Assembly (NCBI RefSeq): GCF_003946345.1
Contig: NZ_RHNY01000008.1
Span: forward strand, 1 to 64,000
DNA length: 64,000 nucleotides
DNA from: Levilactobacillus tongjiangensis
GTDB lineage: Bacteria > Bacillota > Bacilli > Lactobacillales > Lactobacillaceae
Direction of reading: 5' to 3'
Shown one piece after another: positions 43,009 to 53,496 of the stretch (its first letter is position 1; each line of letters starts with the position of its first letter). A program made the position numbers and the translations under genes. The notes below the pieces were generated by a model that saw nothing but the letters and a program-made list of their open reading frames with translations, did not search any database and was not told the origin of the DNA.

Positions 43009-43163
43009 GGGGTTTGGTCAGACATAGTGGGAAGTTACCGCCTTACCGTTCGCTAAATTTGGACCGGAACGCGGTGGGCAGGACGGGACAAGCCAAAAAG
43101 CGGTCTTGCCCCTCGCTTGAAGTCGCAAGACACGTCTTCAAGTCGCCATTTTCAAGAAAATCA
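43009..43163 (+). repeat. Intergenic repeat family A, copy 2 (155 bases)
   Basis: Gap-free match to 33507-33661 in the same orientation, about 91% identical. It ends just before the rpiA terminator. The 344-base gap (42890-43233) otherwise holds only that terminator. Confidence 0.85.
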
Positions 43164-43167
43164 TAAG

Positions 43168-43210
43168 AAAAGCCGCAGTCAATTCTATTTTAGAATTGAC
43201 TGCGGCTTTT
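43168..43210. terminator. Terminator of the rpiA operon
   Basis: A perfect 20-bp stem from AAAAGCCGCAGTCAATTCTA to its complement with a TTT loop; TTTTCTTATG follows on the minus strand. Confidence 0.93.
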
Positions 43211-43233
43211 TAGAATTTAGGATTAAGCGAAAA

Positions 43234-43920
43234 CTAGTCCCGTGCGTTCAGGACTTCTGGGCCATCTTGGCGGCCAACAATCACCGTGTTGACCGTGTCC
43301 AAGAAGAGCCCGTGTTCGACAACCCCGACGATGCCGTTTAACGTGTCGGCTAATTCGTGAGGATGGTCGATCCGGCCTAGATGCAGGTCAATGATGTAGT
43401 TTTTGGAGTCAGTCAGCACGTGGCTGCCGTCCTCTTGCATCCGGAATTCAGGGTGTAAGCCCATCTTATCCAGCTTTTCTAACACATGGGTAGAACCGAA
43501 TGGAATAACTTCCAATGGGAGTGGAAATTGGCCTAAGTGATGGACCATCTTGCTTTCATCTACGATCCACATGTTTTTGGTCGAGTTGATAGCCACGATT
43601 TTTTCCCAGAGATGGGCAGCACCGCCACCCTTGATTCCTTGGAAGTTGTCGTCAATTTCGTCAGCACCGTCAATAGTGAGGTCGAGGTGGTCAACTTCAT
43701 CTAATTGCTTAATGGTGATACCCAATGATTCAGCTTGCTTAGCGGAACGATCTGAAGTGGCGACCCCCACGATGCTGAGGCCTTCTTCCTTAACACGTTT
43801 GCCAAGGGCATCGATCATATAACGGACGGTTGAACCGGTACCGATTCCTAAAATCATGCCGTCTTTGACGTACTTTACAGCTTCTTGGCCAACGAGGGCC
43901 TTTAATGCATTCTGATCCAT
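43234..43920 (-). CDS. rpiA: Ribose-5-phosphate isomerase A
   Basis: A 228-residue enzyme that interconverts ribose- and ribulose-5-phosphate in the pentose phosphate pathway. GIGTGST (25-31) binds phosphate; DGADEID and [10 protein letters not shown] carry the active-site acid and lysine. AGGAGA precedes the ATG. It lies 25 bases downstream of the GNAT-like gene on the same strand. Confidence 0.96.
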   Translation of the reverse strand: MDQNALKALVGQEAVKYVKDGMILGIGTGSTVRYMIDALGKRVKEEGLSIVGVATSDRSAKQAESLGITIKQLDEVDHLDLTIDGADEIDDNFQGIKGGGAAHLWEKIVAINSTKNMWIVDESKMVHHLGQFPLPLEVIPFGSTHVLEKLDKMGLHPEFRMQEDGSHVLTDSKNYIIDLHLGRIDHPHELADTLNGIVGVVEHGLFLDTVNTVIVGRQDGPEVLNARD

Positions 43921-43945
43921 CTAAATGTCTCCTCTTCTGAATGTT

Positions 43946-44266
43946 CTAGTTTAAAGATACTGGTTGTACCGCCGCGGCACCGCTGATTGGCAGTTGATGG
44001 GCTGCCAGTAAAGTGGGGGCGGGATGCTGAGCAAAGTAACGTTTGGCGTACGGGTCCAGCAATTTAACGGTCACGTGCGCCGCCGTTGCTAGCTCGATAA
44101 ACCGGGTAATCAGTTGAGCTGCTAATTCAGTGGCAGGCTGTGATGGCCGGACAAAAATCTGTTCGAGTACCCAGCTTGAGTCACTCAGGCAAACGTAGTG
44201 TAAGCTTGCCTGTAACTGGTCCTCGGCCGTCAGGGTCAAGCGACCAGGTTCTTCCGTCATCACCAT
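43946..44266 (-). CDS. GNAT-like acetyltransferase of the YjdJ type
   Basis: A 106-residue protein. VLEQIFVRPSQPATELAAQL matches the acetyl-CoA-binding strand and helix of short GNAT proteins (usual pattern V-x-P-x-x-R/Q-x-x-G-x-A), though the glycine-rich turn is altered, and KLLDPYAKRYF matches their C-terminal PxCPYAxxxF block. Function unknown; substrates of YjdJ relatives are not defined. AAAGGAG precedes the ATG. First gene of the rpiA operon. Confidence 0.75.
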   Translation of the reverse strand: MVMTEEPGRLTLTAEDQLQASLHYVCLSDSSWVLEQIFVRPSQPATELAAQLITRFIELATAAHVTVKLLDPYAKRYFAQHPAPTLLAAHQLPISGAAAVQPVSLN

Positions 44267-44439
44267 GCCAAAGCTCCTTTCTCAAACCAGTCTTACTTCG
44301 ATTTTGGTCTATCAGGCAGGGGTTGTCAACTAATTTTCGTGAGAACGTGTTTTTGCTGGTAATCTGGTCTGAGGATGCTTATTCTAGTAACAGAGTGAAA
44401 GATTAGCGTTCATCTAAAAATGAGGGAGTGTCGATTTTT

Positions 44440-44979
44440 ATGCAACGGGGATTTGAAATTGTTAGTAAGTATGCCGATCAGGGGCTAAAACTCCCTTATA
44501 GAACTACACAACAGGCAGCTGGTTACGACTTTGAGTGTGCTGAGGACTTTGCGTTACCATCTATTTGGCGGCATGACCTATTGCACGCCTTTAAACGGTT
44601 GAAACACCGCGAGCCCTTAACAACAGCTGAGTTAACGGCCGGTCAAAGTGATTTGAAGCCTTGGCTGGTGCCGACGGGGATCAAGGCATTTATGCAACCG
44701 GGTGAGGTACTGATGCTGGCTAACCGGTCCAGCAACCCGTTGAAACATAACTTGATTTTGCCAAACGGGGTGGGTGTGATTGACGCTGATTACTATAATA
44801 ATGACAAAAACGAAGGCGAGATTTTTGTGCAACTGGTCAACGTAGGTCTAACTGACCTCACTATCAAGAAGGGTCAACGGATTGCGCAGGGGATTTTCAT
44901 GCCATTTTTACTCGCTGATGGCGAGCAGATTCCACAGCAACAACGGACGGGTGGCTTTGGATCTTCGGACAAGCAGTAG
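44440..44979 (+). CDS. dut: dUTP diphosphatase
   Basis: A 179-residue dUTPase of the trimeric beta-barrel family. Motifs seen: AGYDFECAED (I), NRSSNPLKHNLILPNGVGVID (II/III region), EGEIFVQLVNVG (IV-like) and the C-terminal RTGGFGSS (V) that closes the active site. It converts dUTP to dUMP, keeping uracil out of DNA. An insert around residues 30-65 is longer than in E. coli Dut, common in lactobacilli. The ATG at 44440 follows GAGGGAG. It precedes radA. Confidence 0.93.
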   Translation: MQRGFEIVSKYADQGLKLPYRTTQQAAGYDFECAEDFALPSIWRHDLLHAFKRLKHREPLTTAELTAGQSDLKPWLVPTGIKAFMQPGEVLMLANRSSNPLKHNLILPNGVGVIDADYYNNDKNEGEIFVQLVNVGLTDLTIKKGQRIAQGIFMPFLLADGEQIPQQQRTGGFGSSDKQ

Positions 44980-45069
44980 ACCGTAAAAATAGCACAACAG
45001 ACTAGTGGGGAACGCCCATTAGGTATGCTAAAATGAAGTTAAATCAATCAAGAAAACAGGGGGATCTAC

Positions 45070-46452
45070 GTGGCTAAACCAAGAACAACTTATGTTTGTC
45101 AGAACTGTGACTATAGTTCACCGCGTTATCTGGGCCGCTGTCCCAACTGTGGTGAGTGGAATACGATGGTGGAAGAGGTTGTGACGCCGGCTGCTAATAA
45201 GCCCAAGCCACAATCCACGCGAACCGCTGTGGGTGGGAAACAGTCCCGCCCACAGCTCATGAGTGAAATTAAGCATTCCACCGAAACTCGGGTCAAGACG
45301 CAAATGGAAGAATTGAACCGGGTCCTGGGTGGCGGTATTGTCCCTGGTTCTCTCATCTTAATCGGTGGGGATCCCGGAATTGGCAAGTCTACCTTGCTGC
45401 TACAGGTGTCTGGCCAACTTAGTCAGACCGGGGGCAAGGTATTGTATGTGTCAGGGGAAGAAAGTGCTTCGCAGATCAAGATGCGGGCTGACCGGTTAGT
45501 GGTCAATAGCGATAATCTTTACCTCTATCCAGAGACGGATATGGCCAGCATTCGGGCTAATATTGAACAAATGCAGCCGGATTACGTGGTTATTGATTCT
45601 GTGCAAACTATGCAGGCACCAGGGATTGAATCCGCCATTGGTTCGGTTTCACAGATTCGGGCCGTGACAGGTGAACTCATGCAGATTGCCAAGACCAACG
45701 GTATTACGATTTTCGTCGTGGGCCATGTGACCAAGGGAGGTGCCATTGCGGGGCCTAAGATTTTGGAACACATGGTGGATACTGTATTGTACTTTGAAGG
45801 CGATTTGCACCACACCTACCGAATTCTCCGGGCAGTGAAAAACCGGTTTGGGTCCACCAATGAGCTAGGAATCTTTGAAATGCGGGAAGGCGGGCTCTAT
45901 GAGGTGGCCAATCCATCAGAGATTTTCTTGGAGGAACGCCTAAAGGATGCGACTGGTTCGGCCATTGTGGTCTCGATGGAAGGAACTCGGCCAATTCTGG
46001 TTGAAGTTCAAGCTTTGATTACGCCGTCAGTCTTTGGGAATGCGCAACGGACCTCGAGTGGCTTGGACCGTAACCGGGTCTCCTTACTAATGGCCGTTCT
46101 AGAAAAGCGTGCGAACCTGATGCTCCAAAACCAGGATGCTTTTCTGAAGGCTGCCGGGGGGGTCAAGCTTGACGAACCCGCCATTGATTTGGCGATTGCG
46201 ATGTCGATTGCTTCCAGTTACCGGGACACGGCGACCGCGCCTACGGATTGCTTCGTGGGTGAAGTCGGACTGACCGGTGAAATTCGACGAGTCAACCGGG
46301 TCGAACAGCGGGTCGCCGAGGCCAAGAAGCTCGGTTTCAAACGGATTTACGTGCCTAAAAATAATCTTCAAGGGTGGAATCCACCGACTGGAATCGACGT
46401 TGTGGGGGTTTCCACGCTGAGACAAACGTTGAAATTGGCGTTGGGCGTTTAA
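45070..46452 (+). CDS. radA: DNA repair protein RadA
   Basis: A 460-residue RecA-like ATPase: N-terminal zinc finger C10-x-x-C13 ... C24-x-x-C27, Walker [11 protein letters not shown] (99-108), the RadA-specific KNRFGS motif around residue 257, and a C-terminal Lon-like domain. It promotes branch migration during recombinational repair. GTG start after AGGGGGA. Upstream dut and downstream PIN-TRAM gene match the usual lactobacillal order before gltX. Confidence 0.96.
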   Translation: MAKPRTTYVCQNCDYSSPRYLGRCPNCGEWNTMVEEVVTPAANKPKPQSTRTAVGGKQSRPQLMSEIKHSTETRVKTQMEELNRVLGGGIVPGSLILIGGDPGIGKSTLLLQVSGQLSQTGGKVLYVSGEESASQIKMRADRLVVNSDNLYLYPETDMASIRANIEQMQPDYVVIDSVQTMQAPGIESAIGSVSQIRAVTGELMQIAKTNGITIFVVGHVTKGGAIAGPKILEHMVDTVLYFEGDLHHTYRILRAVKNRFGSTNELGIFEMREGGLYEVANPSEIFLEERLKDATGSAIVVSMEGTRPILVEVQALITPSVFGNAQRTSSGLDRNRVSLLMAVLEKRANLMLQNQDAFLKAAGGVKLDEPAIDLAIAMSIASSYRDTATAPTDCFVGEVGLTGEIRRVNRVEQRVAEAKKLGFKRIYVPKNNLQGWNPPTGIDVVGVSTLRQTLKLALGV

Positions 46453-46489
46453 CAGACGTTCACTGCCAGTGAAGGGAGGTGAATAAAAC

Positions 46490-47671
46490 ATGCGTAAGAA
46501 AACAGTGATTTTGATTGTCTTTGCCGTCATCGGTGCCATTCTTGGGGTAGCTTATCTGCCCCGCATCTGGGTATTGGTGGGGGTTACGAGTCCGTTAGTC
46601 GACAACATGCTCGTTAATATTTTGCTTGGTGCTATTATTTTCCTGATTTTGGGATTGCTCTTTGCGGGCCTGTTGCTGAAACTAATCAATCAAATCGAAG
46701 CCTATTTGAACCAGCAGAATCCAGTGACCATGATTCTGGGGGCGTTGATGACCATCGTTGGGCTAGTCCTAGCGTTGTTGATTTCGTCGTTCCTGTTTAA
46801 GATTCCAAACGTCCTGTTTGGAACCGTCATTCCCGGAATCTTAATGCTACTCTTTGGTTATTTTGGTTTTCGAATCGGGGTACGGTTGAGTAAGATGCGG
46901 CCAGAAGAGTGGCGGAAACTGTTCCAACCACGAAATAAGAAGAGCGCTGAGGAGAAAGCAGAAAAAACTGTTTTAGACAAAGAGGTGGAACCAAATTTTC
47001 ACCACTACAAGATTTTGGATACCAACATCTTGATCGATGGCCGTATCTATGATCTGGCTAAGACGGGCTTCCTGGAAGGGACCCTCTTAGTCCCCAACTT
47101 TGTGCTGTATGAACTTCAGTACATTGCAGATTCTAGCGACTCAATCAAACGGGTGCGGGGTCGCCGGGGCTTGGATATTTTGAACAAGCTCCAGAATGAA
47201 CACATCATGCCGATTGAAATGTATGAGGGTGACTTTGAAGACATTCCGGAAGTTGATAGCAAGTTGATTGCCCTGGCTAAGCAAAACGGCGGGGTGATCG
47301 TTACGAATGATTACAACCTGAACAAGGTCATCCAGTTCCAAAACGTTCAGGTCTTAAACATCAATTCCCTAGCTAATGCGTTGAAGCCACGGGTCATTCC
47401 TGGTGAAAACATCCACGTGATGGTCGTCAAGAATGGGACGGAACGCCAACAAGGGGTTGCTTATCTGGATGACGGGACCATGGTTGTAGTGGAAGATGGC
47501 CGTTACTTTATCAACAAACAGTTGGATGTCACGGTTACGAGTGCTATTCAAACGGATGCCGGTCGGATGATTTTTGCTAAGCCAGCTCACTCTAGCAAGA
47601 ATATTGAGGAGCAGACTGAAAGTGAAAAGTCAGCAGCTAAGGGGTCTAAAAATACAAAGCGTTCCCGTTAA
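46490..47671 (+). CDS. Membrane PIN/TRAM-domain protein (YacL family)
   Basis: A 393-residue protein: four hydrophobic helices in the first 130 residues, a PIN nuclease-like domain (about 175-300; first acid in ILDTNILIDGRIYDL) and a TRAM domain (about 305-365), then a charged tail. This architecture defines the YacL family next to radA in Firmicutes; its RNA target is unknown. GGGAGG precedes the ATG, 37 bases after radA. Confidence 0.92.
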   Translation: MRKKTVILIVFAVIGAILGVAYLPRIWVLVGVTSPLVDNMLVNILLGAIIFLILGLLFAGLLLKLINQIEAYLNQQNPVTMILGALMTIVGLVLALLISSFLFKIPNVLFGTVIPGILMLLFGYFGFRIGVRLSKMRPEEWRKLFQPRNKKSAEEKAEKTVLDKEVEPNFHHYKILDTNILIDGRIYDLAKTGFLEGTLLVPNFVLYELQYIADSSDSIKRVRGRRGLDILNKLQNEHIMPIEMYEGDFEDIPEVDSKLIALAKQNGGVIVTNDYNLNKVIQFQNVQVLNINSLANALKPRVIPGENIHVMVVKNGTERQQGVAYLDDGTMVVVEDGRYFINKQLDVTVTSAIQTDAGRMIFAKPAHSSKNIEEQTESEKSAAKGSKNTKRSR

Positions 47672-47736
47672 TTTGCTGAAATTGACGGAATTCTGAGAAG
47701 GATTGAGGGTCACGCCTTTATTTTTCTTGGCGAGCA

Positions 47737-47772
47737 TTGTAAACTTAGAACATTGCGTCATAAATTATGACG
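47737..47772 (+). promoter_or_regulatory. Promoter of gltX with a 17-base palindrome over the -10
   Basis: TTGTAA (47737-47742) and TAAATT (47761-47766) have an 18-base spacer. CGTCATAAATTATGACG (47756-47772), 8-bp arms around a single A, overlaps the -10. It could be a repressor site; no known motif is assigned. Confidence 0.5.
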
Positions 47773-47822
47773 AAGTGTCAGCAATTAAACGTGAATAAAA
47801 TTTAGAAAGAGGCGCAAACGTT

Positions 47823-49313
47823 TTGGCGAAAAATTCAATTCGGGTTCGGTACGCACCGAGCCCAACCGGTCATTTGCACATTGGTAATGCCCGGACGGCC
47901 ATTTTTAATTATTTATTTGCCCGTCACAACAAGGGTAAGTTCATCATCCGGATCGAGGATACGGATACGAAACGAAACATTGCAGACGGTGAACGGAGCC
48001 AACTAGAAAACTTAAAGTGGCTTGGCTTGGACTGGGATGAAGGTCCTGACGTCGGTGGCGACTACGGTCCTTACCGTCAATCTGAACGGCGCGATATTTA
48101 CACGCCACTCATCCAACAACTGTTAGATGAAGGCAAGGCTTACGAATCTTACCGGACGGAAGAGGAATTACAAGCCGACCGTGAAGCCCAAAAAGCTCGC
48201 AAAGAAATGCCGCACTACGAATATGAATACGCTGGGATGAGCGAAGAAGAAAAGCAAGCCGCTATCGATGCCGCTAAGGCTAAGGGCTTGAAGCCAGTTG
48301 TTCGTTTCCGCGTACCTAAGGACGAAATCTTTGCCTGGGATGACATGGTTAAGGGGAACGTTTCCTTTAACTCTGATACCATTGGTGGGGACTTCGTTAT
48401 CGCTAAGCGTGACGGAATGCCAACCTACAACTTTGCCGTGGTGGTTGACGACCACAAGATGGCTATCAGCCACGTCTTCCGTGGTGATGACCACGTTGCC
48501 AACACGCCTAAGCAATTGATGATCTACCAAGCCTTTGGTTGGGAAGCTCCTAAGTTCGGCCACATGAGCTTGATTATCAGCAAGGACACGGGTAAGAAGT
48601 TATCTAAGCGTGACGAATCTGTTCTGCAATTCATCGAACAATATCGTGATCTGGGTTACTTACCAGAGGCTATGTTCAACTTCATTCTGCTGTTGGGCTG
48701 GTCACCAGTGGGTGAAGACGAAATCTTCAACCGTAAGCAATTCATCAAGATGTACGATGAAACTCGGTTGAGCTCATCACCGGCCACGTTTGACAGCGAC
48801 AAGCTGGAATGGTTGAACAACCGTTACGTGAAGGATGCCGATGACAGTACAATCATGGATCTTGCCTTGAAGCAGTTGATCAAGGCCGGGAATATTCCAG
48901 CTAACCCAGACAATCAAAAGATCGAATGGGCACGGCAACTGATCAATCTGTACAAGCGTCAGATGAGTTATATGGCTCAAATCAATGACATGGCTTCGGT
49001 CTTCTTTGAAGAACCTGACCAAGTTAGTGGTGAAGCCTTTGACGAAATTAACAACGAGACGGCACCGAAGGTCTTGAAGGCGTTCGCTGCTCAGATTGAA
49101 AAGTTGGACTTGTTTGATGCCCCAGAAATCTTTAAGGTCATCAAAGCCGTTCAAGCTGAAACTGGTATCAAGGGTCGGCAACTTTGGATGCCGATTCGAA
49201 TTGCTGTGACCCACGAAATGCACGGGCCAGAACTACCAGAATCCATTGAATTAGTTGGGCGGGAAACTGCCTTAACACATATCAAACAAACTTTAGCGCA
49301 ATTAGAAGGCTAA
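47823..49313 (+). CDS. gltX: Glutamyl-tRNA synthetase
   Basis: A 496-residue class I synthetase charging tRNA-Glu (and, in bacteria lacking GlnRS, tRNA-Gln). [15 protein letters not shown] holds the HIGH-like motif as HIGN, and [10 protein letters not shown] holds KMSKS as KLSKR. The TTG start follows GAGGCG. It has its own promoter and a strong terminator before the cysS leader. Confidence 0.96.
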   Translation: MAKNSIRVRYAPSPTGHLHIGNARTAIFNYLFARHNKGKFIIRIEDTDTKRNIADGERSQLENLKWLGLDWDEGPDVGGDYGPYRQSERRDIYTPLIQQLLDEGKAYESYRTEEELQADREAQKARKEMPHYEYEYAGMSEEEKQAAIDAAKAKGLKPVVRFRVPKDEIFAWDDMVKGNVSFNSDTIGGDFVIAKRDGMPTYNFAVVVDDHKMAISHVFRGDDHVANTPKQLMIYQAFGWEAPKFGHMSLIISKDTGKKLSKRDESVLQFIEQYRDLGYLPEAMFNFILLLGWSPVGEDEIFNRKQFIKMYDETRLSSSPATFDSDKLEWLNNRYVKDADDSTIMDLALKQLIKAGNIPANPDNQKIEWARQLINLYKRQMSYMAQINDMASVFFEEPDQVSGEAFDEINNETAPKVLKAFAAQIEKLDLFDAPEIFKVIKAVQAETGIKGRQLWMPIRIAVTHEMHGPELPESIELVGRETALTHIKQTLAQLEG

Positions 49314-49322
49314 TGATTTCGT

Positions 49323-49370
49323 AAAGAAGCCGAGTGAAGGCCAATTGGCACTTCATTCGGCTTCTTTGTT
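49323..49370 (+). terminator. Terminator of gltX
   Basis: AAAGAAGCCGAGTGAAG pairs with CTTCATTCGGCTTCTTT around a short loop; the T tract is brief. Confidence 0.85.
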
Positions 49371-49382
49371 ATCCCCTGGTTA

Positions 49383-49606
49383 TGCTACAATGGAGCTACC
49401 TCAGTTTGTTTCAATGAAGTAGGCTGCCGTACCGCCCGATTGGTCCCAATCGTGAGTTACTGACCCAACAACTGGTTCTTTTCAGCTGGGGTCCATCACG
49501 ACTATGGTGACAGTTAAGGAATCACCATGAGATTCAGGATGATTTTAGTCGGGTGGCATTAACGAGATAATTAACGAAAACTATGAGACGTGAAAGGAGC
49601 TTCGGG
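49383..49606 (+). promoter_or_regulatory. Promoter and structured leader of cysS
   Basis: An extended -10 (TGC-TACAAT, 49383-49391) would start a leader of about 205 bases. The leader folds into several hairpins, e.g. GATTGG/CCAATC (49438-49452 region), GACCC/GGGTC and TGGTGA/TCACCA. GGGTGGCA near 49552 resembles a T-box core, but the base after TGG is C, whereas tRNA-Cys (discriminator U) needs A. A T-box is therefore doubtful. Confidence 0.45.
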
Positions 49607-51016
49607 ATGCTCAAAGTATTTAACACCATGACTCGTCAAAAGGAAACATTTGAACCGATTACCCCCGGAGTGGTCAACATGTATGTGTGTGGCCCCACCG
49701 TTTACAATTATATTCACATTGGTAACGCGCGTAGTGCCATTGCCTTTGATACCATTCGCCGGTATTTTGAATACCGGGGATACCAGGTCAAGTATGTCTC
49801 GAACTTTACTGACGTTGACGATAAGATGATCAACGAGGCCAAGAAGGAAGGCATCACGGTTCCTGAATTAGGTGACCACTTTATTAAGGCCTTCAAGGAA
49901 GACACGGCAGCCTTAAACATTGAACCGGCTACGGCCAATCCACGGGCTACTGAACACATCAATGAAATTATTGAATTTGTGCAAGACTTAATCAAAAAGG
50001 ATTACGCTTACCCAGTGGCTGGTGACGTCTACTACCGGGCTCGGAAGTTTGACCATTATGGTGAGCTGGCTCACATGAATATTGATGATTTAGAAGAGGG
50101 CGCTTCTCAGCATACCAACGATGAGGAAACGATTCGTAAAGAAGATCCAGTGGACTTTGCCTTGTGGAAGGGTGCTAAGCCTGGCGAGATTTCCTGGCCA
50201 TCACCTTGGGGAGCGGGTCGTCCCGGCTGGCACATCGAATGTTCCGTCATGTCGACCCACTACCTCGGAGATACCTTTGACATTCATGGTGGGGGTGAGG
50301 ACTTAGTCTTCCCTCACCATCAAAATGAAATTGCTCAGAGTGAAGCCAAGACGGGCAAAAAGTTTGTGAACTATTGGCTCCACAACGGATTTGTGACCGT
50401 CGGGGATGACGATGAGAAGATGAGTAAGTCGTTGGGCAACTTTGTCACGGTGCACGATATTCTGAAGACGGTGGATCCGCAAACGTTGCGGTTCTTTATG
50501 GCAACGACCCAGTATCGTCGACCAATTCAATACAGCCAACGAAATCTGGACACGGCTGAACGCAACCTGGAACGGTTACAAACGGCGTACAACAACATGG
50601 GCTACCGCTTAAAGGACGCCGAAGAAGGTAATGATCCTAAGGTAGAGCAAGAGACTCGGCAAATTGTTGCGGACTACATTGATGCCATGGATGATGATTT
50701 TAACGTTCAAAATGGTGTTGCGGGTGTCCACGACTTGGCCCGGTTAGGTAACGTGTACGCAGAACGGCCAGTGGTCTTTGCTGGTACGCTGAACTTTATT
50801 CGCAAGACATTGGCTGATTTAGTCGGTGTCTTTGGGGTTACGTTCAGTGAAGCTGATTCTTTGGATGACGACGGGATTCAAGCATTGATCGATGAACGAC
50901 TAGCCGCTCGAAAGAACCGAAACTTTGAACGCAGCGATGAGATTCGTGAACAATTGAAGAATCAAGGAATTATTTTGGAAGACACGCCCCAAGGGACGCG
51001 TTGGAGAAAGGGTTAA
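49607..51016 (+). CDS. cysS: Cysteinyl-tRNA synthetase
   Basis: A 469-residue class I synthetase charging tRNA-Cys. The zinc cysteine C28 in [13 protein letters not shown] (37-40, HIGH-like) and KMSKS in [11 protein letters not shown] are seen, plus GWHIECSVM and GGGEDL. The ATG follows AAAGGAG; an earlier in-frame ATG at 49583 lacks one. mrnC starts 3 bases after the stop, so cysS, mrnC and rlmB form one operon. Confidence 0.96.
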   Translation: MLKVFNTMTRQKETFEPITPGVVNMYVCGPTVYNYIHIGNARSAIAFDTIRRYFEYRGYQVKYVSNFTDVDDKMINEAKKEGITVPELGDHFIKAFKEDTAALNIEPATANPRATEHINEIIEFVQDLIKKDYAYPVAGDVYYRARKFDHYGELAHMNIDDLEEGASQHTNDEETIRKEDPVDFALWKGAKPGEISWPSPWGAGRPGWHIECSVMSTHYLGDTFDIHGGGEDLVFPHHQNEIAQSEAKTGKKFVNYWLHNGFVTVGDDDEKMSKSLGNFVTVHDILKTVDPQTLRFFMATTQYRRPIQYSQRNLDTAERNLERLQTAYNNMGYRLKDAEEGNDPKVEQETRQIVADYIDAMDDDFNVQNGVAGVHDLARLGNVYAERPVVFAGTLNFIRKTLADLVGVFGVTFSEADSLDDDGIQALIDERLAARKNRNFERSDEIREQLKNQGIILEDTPQGTRWRKG

Positions 51017-51019
51017 TTA

Positions 51020-51427
51020 ATGACAACTGAAGTAGATTATCGGCAACTGAACGGGGTCGCACTGGCCTACATGGGGGATGCTTCCTACGAAGTCATCATC
51101 CGGAAACACTTGATTGCGGAAGGCTTGGCTAAGCCGAATCACCTACAAAAAAAGGCGACGCACTACGTCTCCGCTAAGGCCCAGGCAGCTTTGATCGACC
51201 TGATGGAACAGGATAAGATTTTGAGCGAAGATGAGTGGACCATGTTCAAACGGGGACGGAACGCTAAGAGCTACACCCACGCTAAGAACACGGACGTGGT
51301 GACTTACCGAATCTCAACCGGGTTTGAAGCCTTGATGGGTTACCTTGCGTTGAGCGGTCAACAGGCCCGAGTCGATGAACTCGGTCAGTGGTGCATTGAA
51401 CAAGTAGAAGCGGGGCGGACTGAATAA
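51020..51427 (+). CDS. mrnC: Mini-ribonuclease III
   Basis: A 135-residue RNase III catalytic domain without a dsRNA-binding domain, as in Mini-III, which matures 23S rRNA ends in Firmicutes. [17 protein letters not shown] carries the catalytic Asp region. ATG three bases after cysS; its stop overlaps the rlmB start by one base. Confidence 0.94.
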   Translation: MTTEVDYRQLNGVALAYMGDASYEVIIRKHLIAEGLAKPNHLQKKATHYVSAKAQAALIDLMEQDKILSEDEWTMFKRGRNAKSYTHAKNTDVVTYRISTGFEALMGYLALSGQQARVDELGQWCIEQVEAGRTE

Positions 51428-52206
51428 TGAGACCAGATCAACCAACGAATGAAGATAAAGATATCAGCAGCGATTTTGTCATTGGCCGGCATCCGGCCGT
51501 TGCGGCCTTACGTAGCCAACAAACGATCAACAAAGTTTTCCTGCAGAGTGGCCTGAAGGCAGAAGCACTGGATGAAATCCGGCAATTAGCTAAGAAGCGT
51601 CACTTGGTTATCTCTGAAGTTCCTAAGCAAAAATTGGACCTTCTGACTGAACACCAGAATCACCAGGGAGTGGCTTTAGGTGTCGCAGCCTTTGCCTATG
51701 CTAGTATCGATGATCTCTTTGCTAAAGCAGAAGCTGCTGGCGAAGCACCATTCTTCTTAATTTTAGATGGCGTGGAAGATCCTCATAACTTAGGATCAAT
51801 TCTGCGGACGGCCGATGCCAGTGGTGTGCATGGTGTCATCATTCCGAAGCGGCGGGCAGTTGGCCTGACGTCGACGGTTGCCAAGACTTCTACAGGCGCC
51901 ATTGAACGCGTTCCCGTTGCCCGGGTCACTAACCTGGTCAACACCGTCCACGAGTTAAAGGACCGGGGCGTGTGGGTCTTTGGGACTGACATGGCCGGAA
52001 CTGATTACCGTGACTGGGATGCTAAGGGTGCCACGGCACTGATCATCGGTAACGAAGGTAAAGGTATTTCACGTTTACTGAAGGAAACGGTTGATCAAAT
52101 GTTGACGATTCCAATGGTCGGTGAGGTCCAAAGCTTGAATGCCAGTGTTGCTGCTGGATTATTGATGTATCAAGGTTTTAGTTCCCGACACCCGGTTCAA
52201 CACTAA
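51427..52206 (+). CDS. rlmB: 23S rRNA (guanosine-2'-O-)-methyltransferase RlmB-type
   Basis: A 259-residue SPOUT methyltransferase: N-terminal substrate-binding domain (about 15-90) and the knotted catalytic domain with LDGVEDPHNLGSILRTADA, NEGKGIS and SLNASVAAG. It methylates a guanosine of 23S rRNA. The ATG shares one base with the mrnC stop. Confidence 0.93.
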   Translation: MRPDQPTNEDKDISSDFVIGRHPAVAALRSQQTINKVFLQSGLKAEALDEIRQLAKKRHLVISEVPKQKLDLLTEHQNHQGVALGVAAFAYASIDDLFAKAEAAGEAPFFLILDGVEDPHNLGSILRTADASGVHGVIIPKRRAVGLTSTVAKTSTGAIERVPVARVTNLVNTVHELKDRGVWVFGTDMAGTDYRDWDAKGATALIIGNEGKGISRLLKETVDQMLTIPMVGEVQSLNASVAAGLLMYQGFSSRHPVQH

Positions 52207-52235
52207 TTTAAGGAAAATGAGCGAGGGAGAGGTCA

Positions 52236-52781
52236 ATGAAAGAAGACATTTTAATTGTCGATGCCTATAACATGATCGGCAACTGGCCCAAACTCAACCG
52301 GTTAAAGTTACAGGATCGGTTACCTGAGGCCCGTGACGAGTTGCTGAACCTGTTAGCAAATTACAAGAAATTGCGTGACGCTAGTATCACGGTCGTCTTT
52401 GATGCGATGTACGTTCCCGGCATTTCTAAGAGCTACAATCAATTCGACTTAGAGGTTGTGTGGACCAATCGTGACGAGACCGCTGATAGCTATATCGAAA
52501 AGCTGGCCAAAGAACGTCAGACGCGGTTTACACAGGTTACGGTAGCGACGAGTGATCAAGCGGAGCAGTGGACGATTTTCTCGGAGGGTGCCTTACGAAT
52601 CCCGGCCGGAGAATTGTTAACGGACATTGAACGGGCCCAAAATGAGGTCAAACAAACGGCAAGAGAGTTTGCGGACCGCGGGATTGTGCGCAAATCACCT
52701 TGGAATGACCAACAGCTCTATAAGTTGGAAAAGTTGCGGGACCAAATGATGGCCAAGCCTCATAAAAAAGATAAGAAATAA
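52236..52781 (+). CDS. rae1: NYN-domain endoribonuclease (YacP/Rae1)
   Basis: A 181-residue protein of the YacP family: ILIVDAYNMIGNWP near the N-terminus carries the first acid, VVFDAM the next, and TVATSDQAEQ the third. In Bacillus subtilis the family member Rae1 cuts mRNA on the ribosome. AGGGAGAGG precedes the ATG, 29 bases after rlmB. Gene order is the Firmicute standard. Confidence 0.9.
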   Translation: MKEDILIVDAYNMIGNWPKLNRLKLQDRLPEARDELLNLLANYKKLRDASITVVFDAMYVPGISKSYNQFDLEVVWTNRDETADSYIEKLAKERQTRFTQVTVATSDQAEQWTIFSEGALRIPAGELLTDIERAQNEVKQTAREFADRGIVRKSPWNDQQLYKLEKLRDQMMAKPHKKDKK

Positions 52782-52852
52782 ACGCCCGTTCGTACGAAGG
52801 GTGCTGTGCCTTCCTGTAAACTGGGGTAACCAGTTGAAGGGGAGGTTTTTTG

Positions 52853-53422
52853 ATGAATGAGATGAGCAACGCGGCTTTATTAGTGTGTTTACAGGATCAG
52901 TTAGATTCACCCGCCCTACATATTCTTTTTGAGCGTTACCGACCCGTACTGAAGAAGTTACAACAGCGCTACTTTATTGTCGGATTTGATCAGGATGATT
53001 GGGATCAGGAGGCCCGGGTGGTCTTCTGTCGGTCCGTTGAGCGGTTTGATGCCACCAAGGCGCCAAATTTTGGGGCGTTTTATCGGCTCAACCTACGTCA
53101 TCGGGTATTTGATCTGATTCGTCGGAGTAAGGCTTTAAAACGGCAGCAGAGCCGTAAGGTCATCTCACTGGAAGCCAACAGCGACTATTTTGCTGATACC
53201 TTAAAGGATAGTCGATGGGCCGTGCGGGAGCAGTTGGAAGTTCAAGATGCCGTTCAGCGCGTGCAGGAGAGTCTATCTGGCGTGGAACACACCGTCTTTA
53301 ACGGGTTACTGCGAGGCGAGACACTTTTAGTGATCAGTCAGCGAAAACGGTTACCTTACCGGCAGGTCACGGCGGCGTCTCATCGGAGTCAAGTTAAGCT
53401 TCGGCGACTCCTCGCTGAATGA
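52853..53422 (+). CDS. sigH: SigH/ComX-like alternative sigma factor
   Basis: A 189-residue sigma-70 family protein. Region 2 (about 25-95) is recognisable from DQDDWDQEARVVFCRSVERFD; region 4 (about 135-185) is a helix-turn-helix with ISQRKRLPYRQVTAASHRS. Position between rae1 and rpmG-secE-nusG is that of SigH (Bacillus) and its competence-related homologues in lactobacilli. The ATG at 52853 follows GGGGAGG. Whether it drives competence genes here is unknown. Confidence 0.85.
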   Translation: MNEMSNAALLVCLQDQLDSPALHILFERYRPVLKKLQQRYFIVGFDQDDWDQEARVVFCRSVERFDATKAPNFGAFYRLNLRHRVFDLIRRSKALKRQQSRKVISLEANSDYFADTLKDSRWAVREQLEVQDAVQRVQESLSGVEHTVFNGLLRGETLLVISQRKRLPYRQVTAASHRSQVKLRRLLAE

Positions 53423-53496
53423 TTGACGGCGGGGACAAACGATGGTAAGCTATTGCAGTATGAGTTGAATAGGATTTAATTAAAGGTGGTGGCAAG

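Noticed and set aside
49400-49575. Calling the cysS leader a T-box outright
   Set aside because: The base after TGG does not match the tRNA-Cys discriminator, and no terminator with T tract follows; left as an unassigned leader.
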